From Branchinecta lynchi (taxonomy: Eukaryota > Arthropoda > Branchiopoda > Anostraca > Branchinectidae), in assembly GCA_023053575.1 (NCBI GenBank), contig JAKZAP010000001.1, positions 27,794,533 to 27,858,532 on the forward strand: 64,000 nucleotides of DNA, given 5' to 3'. The translations under genes were made by a program, and so were the position numbers. The notes beneath the pieces were generated by a model. The model ran no database searches. It worked only from the letters and a program-made list of their open reading frames with translations, and had not been told where the DNA came from. Below are positions 1 through 12,155 of this stretch, piece after piece. Each line of letters opens with the position of its first letter. Within the stretch, counting starts at the first letter, position 1.

Positions 1-410
1 GTATTCTCGCCGTTCCCCGAGGACTCCACTTGAGAAGTCCCCGCGTTTTTGTTTGTCCCGGGGACTCACTCCCCGTATTCTCGCGAGTCCCCACCGACGG
101 GGAGTGCTCCGCTTATCATCACCATCATCGAAAAGGACTCCCTTTCAGATTCAGAGGGAAACAATTTTGCTGGTGTTGGTGCAATGTAAAATTAATTAAA
201 AACAATCAGAATAAACAAAACCAAAAATAAAGTGGATCCCGACTAATTTCGTCAACAGCATATTACTTTTTCGAACAAAATCCATTTTGGAAGCATTCCC
301 CGTATTCTCGCTGTTTCTGTACTCGGAGTCCGCGTGGAGTGACTCCCTCTATTCTCGCCGTTCCTTTCGATTCCCCGAGGAGTCCTCGGGGAACGGCGAG
401 AATACGCCTT
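1..410. repeat. Local repeat of TATTCTCGCCGTTCC motif with terminal palindrome
   Basis: The motif TATTCTCGCCGTTCC or close variants recurs at about positions 2, 77, 300 and 350. At 349-364 and 389-404 it occurs in opposite orientations around a near-palindromic CCCCGAGG/CCTCGGGG core, giving a strong hairpin. No coding signal is visible. It is probably the edge of a dispersed repeat that starts before the window. Confidence 0.55.
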
Positions 411-2205
411 TAGATCTTTGACAGGCTAATCCCAGATCTGGATTCACGGTGACTCATCTTTTTTCTACTAAGAAATAAATAAAATATCTATTAAAACTAC
501 GCTTCCTTGTTTAAAAGTTATGAAACTTCTAACACTGTTGTGAGCCTGTCCTTGATCCCGAATGAAGGGAATGGGAAAACGTACCTTCGGGGTAATGACC
601 GGATTTCCAGTTCATCTCCATACTCTGTCTGGGGTTACAAGGCACCATATTTGTTCATGGTGCCTTGTAGTTATTCTGCTTTATATTATCTTATACCCCC
701 CCCCCCTACCCTCCTTACATAGAATGTTAAACCTGAAGGAAGGTTTGTCTTAGATGAGTTGTTTTGTGTAGGCCTACTTTTGTTGTTCTCTTGTTTTCAT
801 CCGAACCGAAGAGGAGGTCGAGCGGAAATGTGTGTAACTTGTGGTGGGATAAAGAGGAACACACGGATAGAGGGAGTGGGATAAAACTTGGACGATACAA
901 AGGTCAGGTGTCCAAATATCTTATCTGGGTTGGCGATTTCAGAAATTTAACAGGAGCCAGGGATAACTGAAAAGGCAGAATGAGAAAAGAATTTCAAATC
1001 ACACATTGCAGAAGGTGTAGTGCTGGGATAACACATGTGATTTCTAACAAATCAGCTTAGTTTCTCAACGGTTGCAGACCAGAATACTTCGGTAGGGCTA
1101 AATCTTCGTGCCGTTGAAGAATCGCCATGTACCGAGCAAAGAGCCAGAAACATCACCACAACAAACGTTGTTCATCAAATTTGACGGTTCGTTTGGGTGA
1201 GGTTTCTTGTTCTTCCCGACGTTTAGTGGCGTGTTTCGGAATTGGTCATATAGAGCATTGATTCCCAACCTTCTCCGTACCTCGTACCCCTAAATTAAGG
1301 TTCAAAAATTTGCGTACCCCTTCTTGAAGAATCATAGTTCTACTATTCTACTAAGATCTGTCAAGATCAGAACGCCGAAGGGACTGCATTCGATTAATGA
1401 GTAAAAATATATAAAAAATAAATGGGATACTTGAGCCTGCAAGGTTGTCAATTTCATTATCATCCGCAAACTGATCAAGAATCGGAAAAATACTTGCGAT
1501 GTTTATCTGACCTTCGGAAGCCAAAACTCTAATTCTTGACGAAATCAGACATTTTCGAATTCAGAAACTATGAACTTTCGCGTACCCCTTACGAGTGTCT
1601 CGCGTACCCCTTTGGATACGCGTATCCCCGGTAGGGAACCACTCATATCGAGTATGGCTCTAAACTAAAATTTCGAGAAGAATCCTTGCTTACAATAAAT
1701 TCACAAGGAATGGTCACAGGCTCGAAGTGATAAGAATAATATGGTATTCTCTACTTCAAGGTTTGAACATGGAAATAACATACTAGTTTCGGGGAAATTC
1801 GTTCTGGACGAGAATGGAAATGACGAATCGAAATGACGAGAAAAAAAAGACATAAATTTATCTCTGCAGTCTACCATTTCCCGAGAATTCCACGCAATTA
1901 CTGATGACTTCGTAAAAGTCGTCCGTCTATCTGTCCGTGCCTCTGTCCGTCCGTCTGTCAGCACGATAACTCTCGAATCCTAAGCTCGGTAGGGTCTAGG
2001 CTCTTTCAAGGAAAATAGGATTAACCCACTGAACAATATGCAGCTTCCATTAGCGTAATGTCTGGTAGTGGTGCGACCGCATGCTAAGCATGGACTAGTC
2101 TAAAAAAGTGTGTCAGATTTGCTGTCTCATCCCGAAGATAAAATAATACATTTTGCTAAAATAAAAATAACAGATTTTACTTGTCTAATCACAGAGATGA
2201 CTTAC
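411..2205. other. Repeat-bearing stretch, probably mannosidase intron 4
   Basis: I see no exon here. The next conserved GH38 block, around the catalytic aspartate (IDPFGHS), was looked for on the minus strand and not seen. The segment holds three copies of GCGTACCCCTT (about 1310-1620) and a GTCCGTCTGTC-type tract at 1918-1965. That tract looks like the tail of a dispersed repeat on the minus strand, similar in style to the tract at 58560-58585. A run of C occurs near 698-706. Confidence 0.4.
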
Positions 2206-2391
2206 TTGAGACCATACGTCATCTGATCAATGATATCAATGTAGTAAGTACCAGCTTCGTCGTTCATGCACCATCCAGCACCAACAAATTCCAGTCGCCC
2301 TTCCTGCACCAAGGTTTGCACCAAGTCTTGAACGGCGGGTTCCTGATTCTTCCACCATCGCCAGAAGAATTCCATTTCAACTGCTACGAAT
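2206..2391 (-). CDS. MAN2B1: Alpha-mannosidase exon 4 (RWW / MNDEA block)
   Basis: The acceptor is a pyrimidine tract ending TTTTTTTAG and the donor is CTCAA|GTAAGT. It encodes 61 full codons including [23 protein letters not shown] and MNDEAGTYY, strongly matching lysosomal alpha-mannosidase. The plus-strand frame at 2181-2423 is a shadow. The donor implies at least one further exon to the left. Confidence 0.93.
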
Positions 2392-5300
2392 CTAAAAAAA
2401 AAAGTTGGGACCAAATCCAGTAGTGCCAGTATATTCTTTTAATGAACAATTATTTACCATATTAATTTCAAATTCGTGAGTGCCACGCACGTCTCATGTG
2501 CGTCACTTGACAGCACATGAGAGATGTGATAATGACATGACTTCTACTATATATGACTTCTTTTAAGAACTTAAAACTACCTTACACGTGTCAATTAAAC
2601 AAACACCGATATTTTCTTCTCCCCTCTAATTTGATTGTGTTAAGTCATTTTCATCATAATCACAAAGCAATCTACAGTGTGTTCAGTTTAAGCCCACGTT
2701 AGTGCCTTCTGTCTGCTTAGATCGTTCGTAATGACAAGGGTTGAGAACGGGGTTACAATATAGTTAATAGCTGAATGTAGTGAACTATTTCCAGCTTTTT
2801 CATAATTTTCTCATATCTTTGGTGTGAGGGAAAGTTGGTTTTAGTCAGAAATAGCTTATTTTGATACTGTCTTTAAGGGCAACAGTGATCTGTTTTCAGA
2901 ACCAGTGCCTCCAAGATCTTTAATGGGCACATCAAACTACCCCAATCCCACTCTGTAACAACCTAGGAACAATGCTTGCAGCCTAGATCAGCAGCTATTT
3001 CAACAGTTTCCTCTCTGTGATATTTCAAAGCGTAATTTTTGGGGCCAGTACATGCTCAATTTACTAGCTTGGACAAAGATTAAAAGTGATATTTCTTGTA
3101 ATACTTTGTAGATCTTTATTTTATGCATAAATCAGCTTGTATAATTCAGATTTGAATAGGTTATTTGTTTTTGAATGATTTTTGTAGCTATGTTATTTTT
3201 TATAAGCTTATTGCATATTCTGGTACATTTTATAAAGCAATCTAATCAAGCTTCACAACAGTATTCCACATATAAAAACTTTTAAGATGCACCTTAAGCC
3301 ATGGAACTTTTTATGAAACACTAGAATAATCAGGTAAACTGCATTTACGGCTTGACTTTGGTGACATCTCAAATATATACTTTTCTATAAAGTATTGCTG
3401 GGAGTTTTTGAACTTCCTGCCACGATATCCCAGCTCTTAAGATCTGGATCGCCGAAATGCCAGAGAGGTAAAGGCAAGGGATAACAAGAAAACGGCCTAT
3501 TTTCGTAGCGCCTTCTAAAGGAAGTCGGAAATGTTTATTTGTGAAGCTTTTAATACAAAGTAAAGCATTAGAAGTCTCCATTTTGCTTAAAACCGTGCTC
3601 TAAATGTCAAAAGCAGACCATTATATTTTCTCAACGAGTTGGCTTCTCTGAAAATTTGTCTTCTTGGATAGGAAATTTATCTACTCAAGACCCCAACTCT
3701 TTTGTTTTGATTCGTGAATGACACTTCAACACATAGCATCAAAAATTATTTCAGTCATTCGAATCTTGGCAAATTCTTCACTGTCGCTTATCGACACCCC
3801 TTACACTTCGGCAATGACACGAGAGGGGGGGGGGGACTTTTGATTTTGATGCGGCAAAGGTAGACATTAATCTGCAGGTGCATCAAGGACAACTTTTCTG
3901 GTGCAGAGAATGCCACTGGGTTGAAACAACATTCCTATGATGTTAGGAGACCGGATTCGTGGGACTTAAATTTGCAGTCTCTTCGAACCACCATGCTTTT
4001 TCTTACCTGATAGCCTACAGAGTTGGTTACCATTTAAGCTCACCCCGTGGAGCCTAAGCACTGTACCTTTAATCTGACTACAGTATTTGCTACTCGGATT
4101 CATCTTATCTCTATTTGGTATTAACCTTATCTTCGCAGAGATAAGAATAATACGAGTAGCGAATACTGCAGTTAACTTTAATCTTTATACGGACAAACTT
4201 TTTACAGATGCAAACACTTGTTTCGTACAGAACTCGCAATAGGTGGTGTCTCTACAAGATTAGAATTTTACAAGCTTTGTAAGTTACCTGAGCCGTGTTC
4301 GATTCACTTTTCAAGGTAACTGAGATCGTCAGTCAGACGTTTTAATTGCGATTAACTGGGAGCGTTCGATTTATCAAAGTCGACCTGAAGTTGATGAAAA
4401 GTTGAATTTCAACGACGGGGAGAAATTGTCAGTTGTCTAACGTTAACCAAGAAAGAAGGCGGAAATTTCAAATATTGTGAATCACAGAGAGATTGCAGCC
4501 TACCCAGCTAATAGAGGCAATCCATTCGAGAGACAGAACAAATATGCAAATGTAGGAAGGAAAGGGAAAGTGATTGACAGTTGTGACTGGGATGCAAGAG
4601 ATATTTGAAATGCAAAGGGACAAACAGTAAATCTAGAAGAATAGCAAAATTAGATGTCATCATTATCATGAAAATCTGGAGGGGTTGGCTTGACTCTGCG
4701 GAAGCCCCGGACGTCTGGTAACCTGGAAGGTGAAGCCTGGCTTCTACTTCCATGGAAACTCTTTTGCAAAAATAGAATTATACCATTAAGGAATACCCAA
4801 TTAAAATTTCAAACAAGTCCCTGGCTCAGAATGACGATCAAACGCCGATAATTTAATTTCGAAGTTGAAAGTCCTACACCTCCCAATGTTAAGCTTTTTT
4901 GTTATGATCCCGTGATGATGGTGTAGCAATATCTGTTTTCTCGGGTAGGGTGCAATCTCTCTATGGAGTATAAAGAGTATATGTCTTCAGATTGTTTGCC
5001 AGAAAGTGTTCGATTGGAAATTCTCTTTTCACTTGCTCGGTCGACTTCTTACTAAATAAAACGACAGCAGAGGAAATAGTCAACTCTGGGGTTCAAATCC
5101 AATCGAACGCGGCTCTGATAATTTGTGATATGTTATTCTTGTTTCAACTCTTCGATGTTCGGCGTTTCGAAAAACCGAGACGGCATTATCGGAGTAGATT
5201 ACCGTTTTTCAGGGTCATCTTCAAGTTCCATGACGACAGAATCGTAGATATTCTCGACACTTGCATCCTGGATTTCGTTGCGGGCTGTAAAAGAAAACAT

Positions 5301-8300
5301 CATCACAAATATGAGATTTTCAATTCTGAATTCTGTGCTTTTACACTACTTACAAAGAGGCTTAAAAAACGATGAAAAGAAGCTGATCAAAGTTCTACTC
5401 AATTTACTAAGCCCATGAATGAACAAATTGCACAATTACGCTTGTATTTAATTAATATAAGGTAGTAGATTTTGCATCACTTTGTTAGGGGCTTTGCACC
5501 ATCCAATTAAAACTTTTTTCTTTAACTGTTATTCAAGGTGTCTAAGGCTGGCTATTTTTTTTTTTTAAATAAATCAAGAAATGAATGAGCTCAACCAACT
5601 GCGCATTACAAGACCTCGCCAACTGATGGCGACGCATTCGTAAAGGTTCTTGTCTGAATCAAGACTCAATATTTAGACCCGCTGGATGCTCCATCACAGG
5701 AAACTCTCAGGAATTACCTTCTTTTAGTTCTAGCAAATTTCTAGGGGAATATCCGTGAAGTTCCATGGGAATATCCCTAGAACGAATATCCATAATCCCC
5801 GAGAGTGTACAAAAGAAAGTAGTAAGGATTAAAGTTACCTGCCGTATTTGGGACTAGATTTAATAATTTCTCTAACAGTATACCATCATTTTACCAGGAG
5901 AAAGATAAAGACGAGAAGCATCCTTAGTCGGTGTCATTTTCTCTCGGATGAAACTAATCCAAATTTGTACATTGTGAGTGGGTGAATGTAACCGAAATCC
6001 TGACATTCTACTACAGCCTGGGTTATAATCCCTGAAAATTAACTGAAACAAAAATATAATAAAGCAGTATTGTCTGCTCCCATCGCGGCTAAGCGAAAAA
6101 ATGGGTTACGTTCTAAAGAAGTAATGACCAGTTATGATAAGAGAAGGAACCAGCTCTTTATTGTGGTAGTTACTACCTTCTCTGGGAGGATAATAATTAC
6201 AGTGCAGACAGATGTCACCATTCCGACGCGAATTTCTACCTAATAGAAGATGACGTATAATACTCGCGACCCTCATAGCTCGATTGTAACTGATAATAAC
6301 TCAGGAGACTCGACATCTGATCTTTTTTTTTTTTTTATTAAGACACCCTTCCATTAATGTTTGCTTCCTTTGGTATACGCGGCTTCCGAGAAAAGCTGGT
6401 TCTTGAAACCGTGGCAGATTGCGAAAGCTCAGATAAACTTACCTCCAAAGAAATACTGGTCTACAGTCTTCAGCCAGCCAACATCGTCATGAGAATGGGG
6501 GACCAGGTGGAGGTAGGTGAACGAGTTATCAGAAGTATCGACACATCCCTTAAACGGCAAGTTCTAAATCATCTATATACGACAAGTTTAATATTGCATA
6601 CAAAATTTGGAACTACGGCCCATGAGTCTTTGAGAGCGGTCAACGCTCAAATTCATAACCTCGTTGAAAGAGCAGATGATCTTTGCCTGAACATCATCAT
6701 GCATGCAATATTATCCCTCTGATAAAAGGCTTTCATCGTCACTTTGTGTCTATGACTGTCTATAAATTCCAACATTCTTCGCAAAGTCGGAACTCCTTGA
6801 GTTGTCGATGAAGTATCGAGGGGTTCATTTAATTTGAGTTCCCCGGGATTCCGGTAAAGCCAGAAATTTGATAAAAAGAAATGGTCATTATTAAGTCCTT
6901 CTGCCTAAGGATAAGAACACGCGATGATATATGGTTCTGAATTCTATTTTCTAATCAGACAAGTGATTCCACCAATTTAGCCAAGCTCAGAAATTGTATA
7001 GACTCTAAAAGTTAAAATTCTTATGTCAACTTCTGATATTCTATTGCAAAGTTGGTAAGCTGAAGGTTAGTTGAACCGTTTGAGTGTCCGACTGCGGGCT
7101 GTCCGTTCTCGAAATCCCTCGAAATCTCACCAATATTTTATTTGAGTGTGTACCCTACCACTAAAGTTGTCAACCGCTCAAAGACTTAAATCTAAGTTAC
7201 AGTGATAGACCATGGAGACTAATTTTCTTACCCTCAGATTTAAAGAGATCAAATAAAATGTGCACCAGTTTGCACTAGTTTCTAGTGCCTTATGAACCAT
7301 TTCTAGCAACCGATTCCTAATTACAAGTCCATCTTCAAGTGATAGACAGACATAGTACCAAATTGTTTTCAATTCAAATATACCAGAAAAAAATAACAGT
7401 ATAATAGGTACACCAACTAGCAAAAGTTACAAGCCCCTCATAGCCGAAGATGATTATGGTCTAACAGCCGATTGTTGCTTACAAGTACATGTCTCACGAC
7501 TGTGGTCGGCCTATTTGTGTTGCGAGAGCAACACTTTGGTTTTGTCCTCGTTTTTTTGTTTTTTTTTTCTAGCACTCCGATTTCATTCTATTCCTGGTAA
7601 CTGGTAAGGGTCTAAACTGTGCGGTTTTACGGAAAGTTTGGACCTTAGGCCGGATTGATGAATATGGCATTACATATTGGAAAGATCCGTAGAACTCTCT
7701 ACTGAGGCCAAAAAGGATTATTTTTGCTTGTCCTCGAGCCAGAGCCTAAGGTGTGCGAAGTTAAGTGAAGTTATATAACCCATGCCAGAGAGGACTATCT
7801 GAAGTTATGCAGCCAACCTTTCGTTTCATCAAACCATGTTTCTGCTTTCGAGTGGAAAGCTCCGTTCTAGCACGCAAGCAGGCAGGCACCAGTTTCAAAT
7901 TGAAGATGCACTCAAATCTATAAGTGTTAAATATATGCGGCAGTTACCCGGCCCCACCGCCAACATATCTTCTTTGAGTGGTAAGTAGAAAAATTCACAG
8001 AAACAAAAAAGTGGCTTTTTCCCACGGGTAAGAAAGCGCTGCCATCTAATGTTTCTACCCATTTCTTTTCGCAATTTCAGCTGAGTTTATCATTCGGCTT
8101 TTTGCACTTAGGATTGCGGTAGAGAAGTGGTATCGGATATCTCTCTTAAACTTTAAAGTTCTCTCATTGCTAAAGAATTCAGAGCTTATCCTTTGGTCCT
8201 TTCTAAGCGGTGAGGTTAGAAAGTTGGCCTACGGCAAAAAAGTCAACTTTTGAACTAAGACAGGTAGATTTTTTTTTCGTCGGCAATCGATAGCCCGTTG

Positions 8301-9634
8301 ACGAGCTGATTAAAGTATATGTCATCTATTTTTTTGTACAAAAATTTCTTCATGAGATACACCAGTATGAGAGTTTCAAAATTCGTTAGGCAATCAGGGA
8401 CCCGAGCAGACAGCCTTGATAATAGTCGTTTCCCCAATCCGATCATCATGTGGGGGGGGGGGGGCGATGGAGGGATAGAGCATTCGGATATTACTAACAT
8501 TCATAACTTTGGAACGGGTAATAACCGACCGGATACGATAACTAGGGGGGGGACTCTAAGGGGCACCGGAAATCTTCTGAAATGCTCAGAGTCGAGGAAT
8601 CCGGATGGAACTTGGTGGGAAGAACAAGCTTATACATTATTGACATAATTGTATCGTGTCACAGTGGGGGTAGTTGGAGGGGGTTCACCTGAATTCCGGT
8701 GATGTCGAGTTAGGGTACTTTCAGATGTGCTAGGACCATGGAACTCGGCAGTCATTTTGGGGATTCTGCCATTTTGACTTGAAAATAGTCCCTTCCCCGA
8801 TCCAATCATCATGGGGGGAGTAGAGGGGTTGCGAATCCGGAATCTACTGACATTCATAAATTTAAAACGGGTGATCGGACGTGCATGAAACTTGGTAAGC
8901 ACTAAGAACAAGTGTGTCGGATGTTCTGTTTCAAGTCTGGACTGGATCTGGTCACTGGAGGGGGAGATGGAGGGGGCACCGGAAGTCTCGTGAATCGCTT
9001 AAAGTCGTGGGATTTGGTTGGAAGAACAAGCGTAAACCCAAGATACATTCTTGACAAAATAGGACCGTATCGTATCACGGTGGGGAAAGTTGGAGGGGGT
9101 TCCCGGAATTCCTGTGACCTCGTGCTAGGATGATTCCAGATTTGCTAGGACCATGAAACTTGTCAGGTATATTTGGCACTCAAACATATTTAATTGAAAA
9201 TAGTCCCTTCCCCGATCCAATCATCGTGGGGGGAGTAGAGGGATGGGGAATCCGGAATCTGGTGACATTCATAACTTCGGAACGGGTGATCAGACATGCA
9301 TTAAACTTGACAAGTGTCAAGAGCGAGTGTCTCAAATGTTCAGTTTCAATTCCGGAGTGAGTCTGATCACTGGGGGGGGGGGGGGGGCTGAATGGGGACA
9401 AACATGCTAACTGTTCCGAAAAGTGCCATATGAACTTTCAGCTCTTGTTTTCCGATACAATTAATAGTATAGCTTTAGACAAAATCAATCGCAATCACTT
9501 GCCTGATAACCGCAAGCTTTTGCAGAGTTCTCCTTTAATCCATCCGGAGGACCTGCGTACAGTCTAAGTTGTGGGTAAGAGCTTGAAAGCCCTGCTAAAA
9601 TAAACAAGGACGAGAGCAAAAGTGTCAGCTTCAT
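2206..9634 (-). CDS. MAN2B1: Lysosomal alpha-mannosidase (GH38), 5' exons 1-4, partial
   Basis: Four minus-strand exons (9634-9503, 6548-6443, 5284-5203, 2391-2206) join in frame to about 168 residues: phase 0 after exon 1, phase 1 after exon 2, phase 2 after exons 3 and 4. Residues 1-19 are a signal peptide, suiting a secreted/lysosomal enzyme. Exon 2 carries [16 protein letters not shown], the hallmark GH38 zinc-binding segment; by analogy with Golgi alpha-mannosidase II, H64 and D66 are metal ligands. Exon 4 carries RWW and MNDEA, also diagnostic of the lysosomal class. The enzyme removes alpha-linked mannose from N-glycans during lysosomal turnover. The catalytic nucleophile lies in a later exon, outside the window or not visible. 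The start at 9634 was chosen because [15 protein letters not shown] forms a clean signal peptide; an in-frame ATG at 9682 would add 16 residues. Family is known from motifs; exon joins are inferred. Confidence 0.88.
2915..3475. repeat. Dispersed repeat F, copy 1 (mannosidase intron 3)
   Basis: A stretch of about 560 bp starting near AATGGGCACATCAAACT is repeated with many substitutions and small indels at 11585-12155 in the same orientation. No open frame is conserved between the copies, so the 70-residue minus-strand frame here is not taken as a gene. Confidence 0.8.
4077..4172. repeat. Inverted repeat, hairpin of about 34-bp arms
   Basis: The left arm (4079-4112) and right arm (4137-4170) are near-perfect reverse complements, for example GCTACTCG against CGAGTAGC and CTTATCTCT against AGAGATAAG, separated by about 24 nt. 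It lies in mannosidase intron 3, so its transcript would fold into a stem. Confidence 0.75.
5203..5284 (-). CDS. MAN2B1: Alpha-mannosidase exon 3
   Basis: The acceptor is TTTTACAG and the donor is CG|GTAATC. The 82-nt exon encodes [18 protein letters not shown] and so on, aligning with the family's N-I-Q-x-A-x-V-x-x-I-x-D-S-V segment. Its phases (1 in, 2 out) match exons 2 and 4 exactly: G|CC gives alanine and CG|A gives arginine. Confidence 0.88.
6443..6548 (-). CDS. MAN2B1: Alpha-mannosidase exon 2 (zinc-binding HDD block)
   Basis: The exon has a TTTAAG acceptor and a G|GTAAGT donor. It encodes residues 45-79, including [20 protein letters not shown], near-identical in pattern to the first conserved block of animal lysosomal alpha-mannosidases. 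The overlapping plus-strand frame at 6357-6722 is a shadow of it. Confidence 0.92.
7130..7500 (-). repeat. Dispersed repeat G, copy 1 (inverted)
   Basis: The reverse complement of this segment matches 21480-21860 and 22195-22570. Shared words include GGTTGACAACTTTAGTGGTA and GTCTCCATGGTCTATCACTG. It lies in mannosidase intron 1. No frame is conserved across the three copies. Confidence 0.75.
8380..9420 (-). repeat. E-family internal fragment, minus orientation
   Basis: Read on the minus strand, this segment contains the E-family internal blocks: AAGTTTCAT, CTAGCACAT, CCGGAAT and the C-rich CTCCACTCCCCCCA, with G-runs on the plus strand at 8452-8463 and 9370-9387. Neither terminal hairpin is visible, so it is a truncated copy inside mannosidase intron 1. 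Frames of 66-109 residues within it are repeat artefacts. Confidence 0.7.
9503..9634 (-). CDS. MAN2B1: Alpha-mannosidase exon 1 (signal peptide)
   Basis: This exon encodes 44 residues: a hydrophobic leader ([19 protein letters not shown]), then a short spacer ending in KACGYQ, which corresponds to the CGYE-type start of the mature enzyme in related proteins. It ends CAG|GCAAGT, the usual consensus of a GC-AG intron. No GT donor gives an equally good join at this point. The reading frame would otherwise continue for only a few codons into ASDCD. Confidence 0.8.
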
Positions 9635-9639
9635 GATTG

Positions 9640-11580
9640 CGACGACACTGTCAAGTGGAACAAAGGAAACGAAAGTAATCACAGCTTATCAATTGGCCTG
9701 TCAAAGTCTACGATAATGATTGACAGACATTTCTGTTTTCAGAAGACGAAAAATAAATCTTAAAAATAAATAGGGTCCCAAGCAGTTCTTTCGCTGCACC
9801 CTTTCTTTTGTGACCTAAAAAATATGTTTCATGAAGGAGTACTTCAACCATCAGGTCAGGTGTTTTAACTTCGATGACTGCTTACGAAACCAATTTATGT
9901 TCAGGCTCTATTCCACAGGAATTTTTTTTTCAAACTTTGCGCCACAGGATACAAGTTCAAATACCAACCACGTTCTATCTGTCGGTTCAACAAATATAAT
10001 AAATGAATATAGAGACCAGAAAATTGTAAAGCGCAACGGTATAAAAGATAAATTGATAACTTTGAAATTCAATAACAGTGGAAGCACTGATGCCATGTCA
10101 TGGCAGCTAATCGCAGCATCAACACTGGTTAGGCCGATTATCGTTTCATTTCCCGCTCCTTTCGGGAAATCGCAGCCCTTTCCCCACGGACAGTATCGTC
10201 GGATACTGAAAACAAATTTTATGTCTTGATACGGATATTAGAGGGTCCCGATCTTGCGAACTGCGGGCATTTGGAAATGGGAATAAAAGAATGCTGTGTC
10301 CTATCGGGCGACATTTCGACTCTTCTTGTGTAATCTTTTTCCTAATTATTCGAACAGGATGTTGACATGTATTTTAGCAAACTTTGGTTGCCAGGCTATC
10401 GTGGCCTTGTTCTGTACGACTACGTGCTCTCAACGTATATGGGTTCATTGTTTTACGGGGCGAACTAAGGTACAAACGGGTATTTTCGCAGAGAAAGTTA
10501 GCCAATAGAATTGAACTAGGACAACCCCCTTTTCGCCCGGAGTTATTACGGACAAAGTTCGAAAAGGGAGAGTTTCCTGGGTTTGTTCCTCAGATTCGAT
10601 CAGGCATTTACACTGTGCATTCCTTCAATGAGAGATTTCTTTTATTTTTATTAACAAAGTAGATTGCGGCTAAATACTTGCTAAGTACTTTCTTTCTTTA
10701 GTAAAATAAATCTAAAAATCTCATCTAAAAATCTCACCCATATCTGGAGGAAACTTAAACTCTGTAAACTCATAAAATAACAGCTATAGTACAGTTTGCT
10801 TTTATTTACTCGGTTAAATACCTTAGAAACCGGGAACCTGGAGTTCAAGGGGGGACTCATTGGTTCTAGCTCCTCGGCAGACAAAGATCCATACGGGACC
10901 TCAGTCTGTCTGGAGTAGGGAGTGTTTTACGTAGGAAATAATGCCAGGGCTAAAATTAATAAAACGATAGGGTTGTGCGAAGTATTTTTGACGGGAAGTA
11001 ATAATCAATCTTTAGTTCCACTCTCTGTGTATTTTAACCGTTCGGAAAACGTATAATTTGTCCGTCAGTAGTGTAAATAAACGTTGTCCTGAATTCAAAT
11101 TTTTTTTATGGTAAAATGGAAGCATCTTAGTTTGGTCCTATAATATAATATTGATGGAATCACGCAACCACTTTCATTCATATTCATTTGATTTAAAGTG
11201 ACTTTCATTCGCTGAATTTAATCTCTGTCATTTTTCGACGGTTATCATAATTCGCAGCAGCGTATATGTTATATTATATTATTTATTTTATTTCCATCAA
11301 TATACATATATATTGTACTTGGCAATGGTCCTTATCTCATAACGATTAAAGGACCTGCCGTACCTATAATGCCAATGTAACCTACTTCCGTAACAGCATT
11401 GATTATTTCTTAAACCAGGAGACTCAAAGTTCACATTCTGAACCCGCTAAAGTCACCCTACTAATCTTTTCACTTGCCGCAATCAACTAGTTTCCATGCG
11501 CATTCTGCGCATGCTACTGATGCGATGCTATCTAAATTTTGCCAAGTTTCTGCTAGAAGTCAATGGATATGGGAAAATGC
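9640..11580. other. Intergenic stretch upstream of the mannosidase gene
   Basis: This contains the presumed 5' UTR and promoter of the mannosidase gene (minus strand, from 9635 rightwards), but I cannot identify a TATA box or initiator with confidence. The frames at 9831-10229 and 10384-10662 show no recognisable domain and no good splice context. Confidence 0.3.
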
Positions 11581-11584
11581 TTAA

Positions 11585-12155
11585 AGTTCAATGGGCACAT
11601 CAAACTATCCCAATCCCACTCAGTAACAACCTAGGAACAAAGATTACCCCCTAGATCAGCAGCTTTTTCAACAGTTTCCTCTCTGTGATATTTCAAAGCG
11701 TAGTTTTTTGGGCCAGTACATGCACAATTTACTATCTTGGACATAGATAAAAGTGATGTTTCTTATAATACCCTTGTCTTTACCTGGTAGATCTTTACTT
11801 TATTTATAGACCAGCTTGTATAATTAAGATTTGGATAGGTTATTTGTTTTTGAATGATTTTTGTTGCTATGTTATTTTTTATGAGCTTATTGCATATTTG
11901 GTACATTTTATAAAGCAAGTTAATCAAGCTTCACAACACTTTCCACAAAGAAAAACTTATAATAGGCACTTCAAGCCATGGAACTTCTGATGAAACACTA
12001 GAACAATCAGGTAAACTGCTGTGGCTTAACTTTGGTGACATCTCAGATATATCCTTTCCTATCAAGCATTGCTGGCTGCTTTTGAATTTCCTGCCACGGT
12101 ATGCCAGCTGCTAAGATTTGGATCGCCAAAATGACAGAGAGGTAAAGACAAGTCT
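11585..12155. repeat. Dispersed repeat F, copy 2
   Basis: This is the second copy of the repeat at 2915-3475, same orientation, with conserved blocks CAATCCCACT, GATCAGCAGCT and TTTCCTCTCTGTGATATTTC. It carries an 18-20 bp insertion relative to copy 1 around TACCTGGTAGATC. Confidence 0.8.

Noticed and set aside
5085..5105. GGTTCAAATCC, a tRNA B-box-like word
   Set aside because: No cloverleaf can be formed around it: acceptor and anticodon stems do not pair, so it is a chance match.
4992..5375. 127-residue plus-strand frame
   Set aside because: It covers mannosidase exon 3 on the other strand. Its own translation shows no recognised domain.
6357..6722. 121-residue plus-strand frame
   Set aside because: It overlaps mannosidase exon 2 on the opposite strand, which has strong GH38 motifs and correct splice sites. 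It is a shadow.
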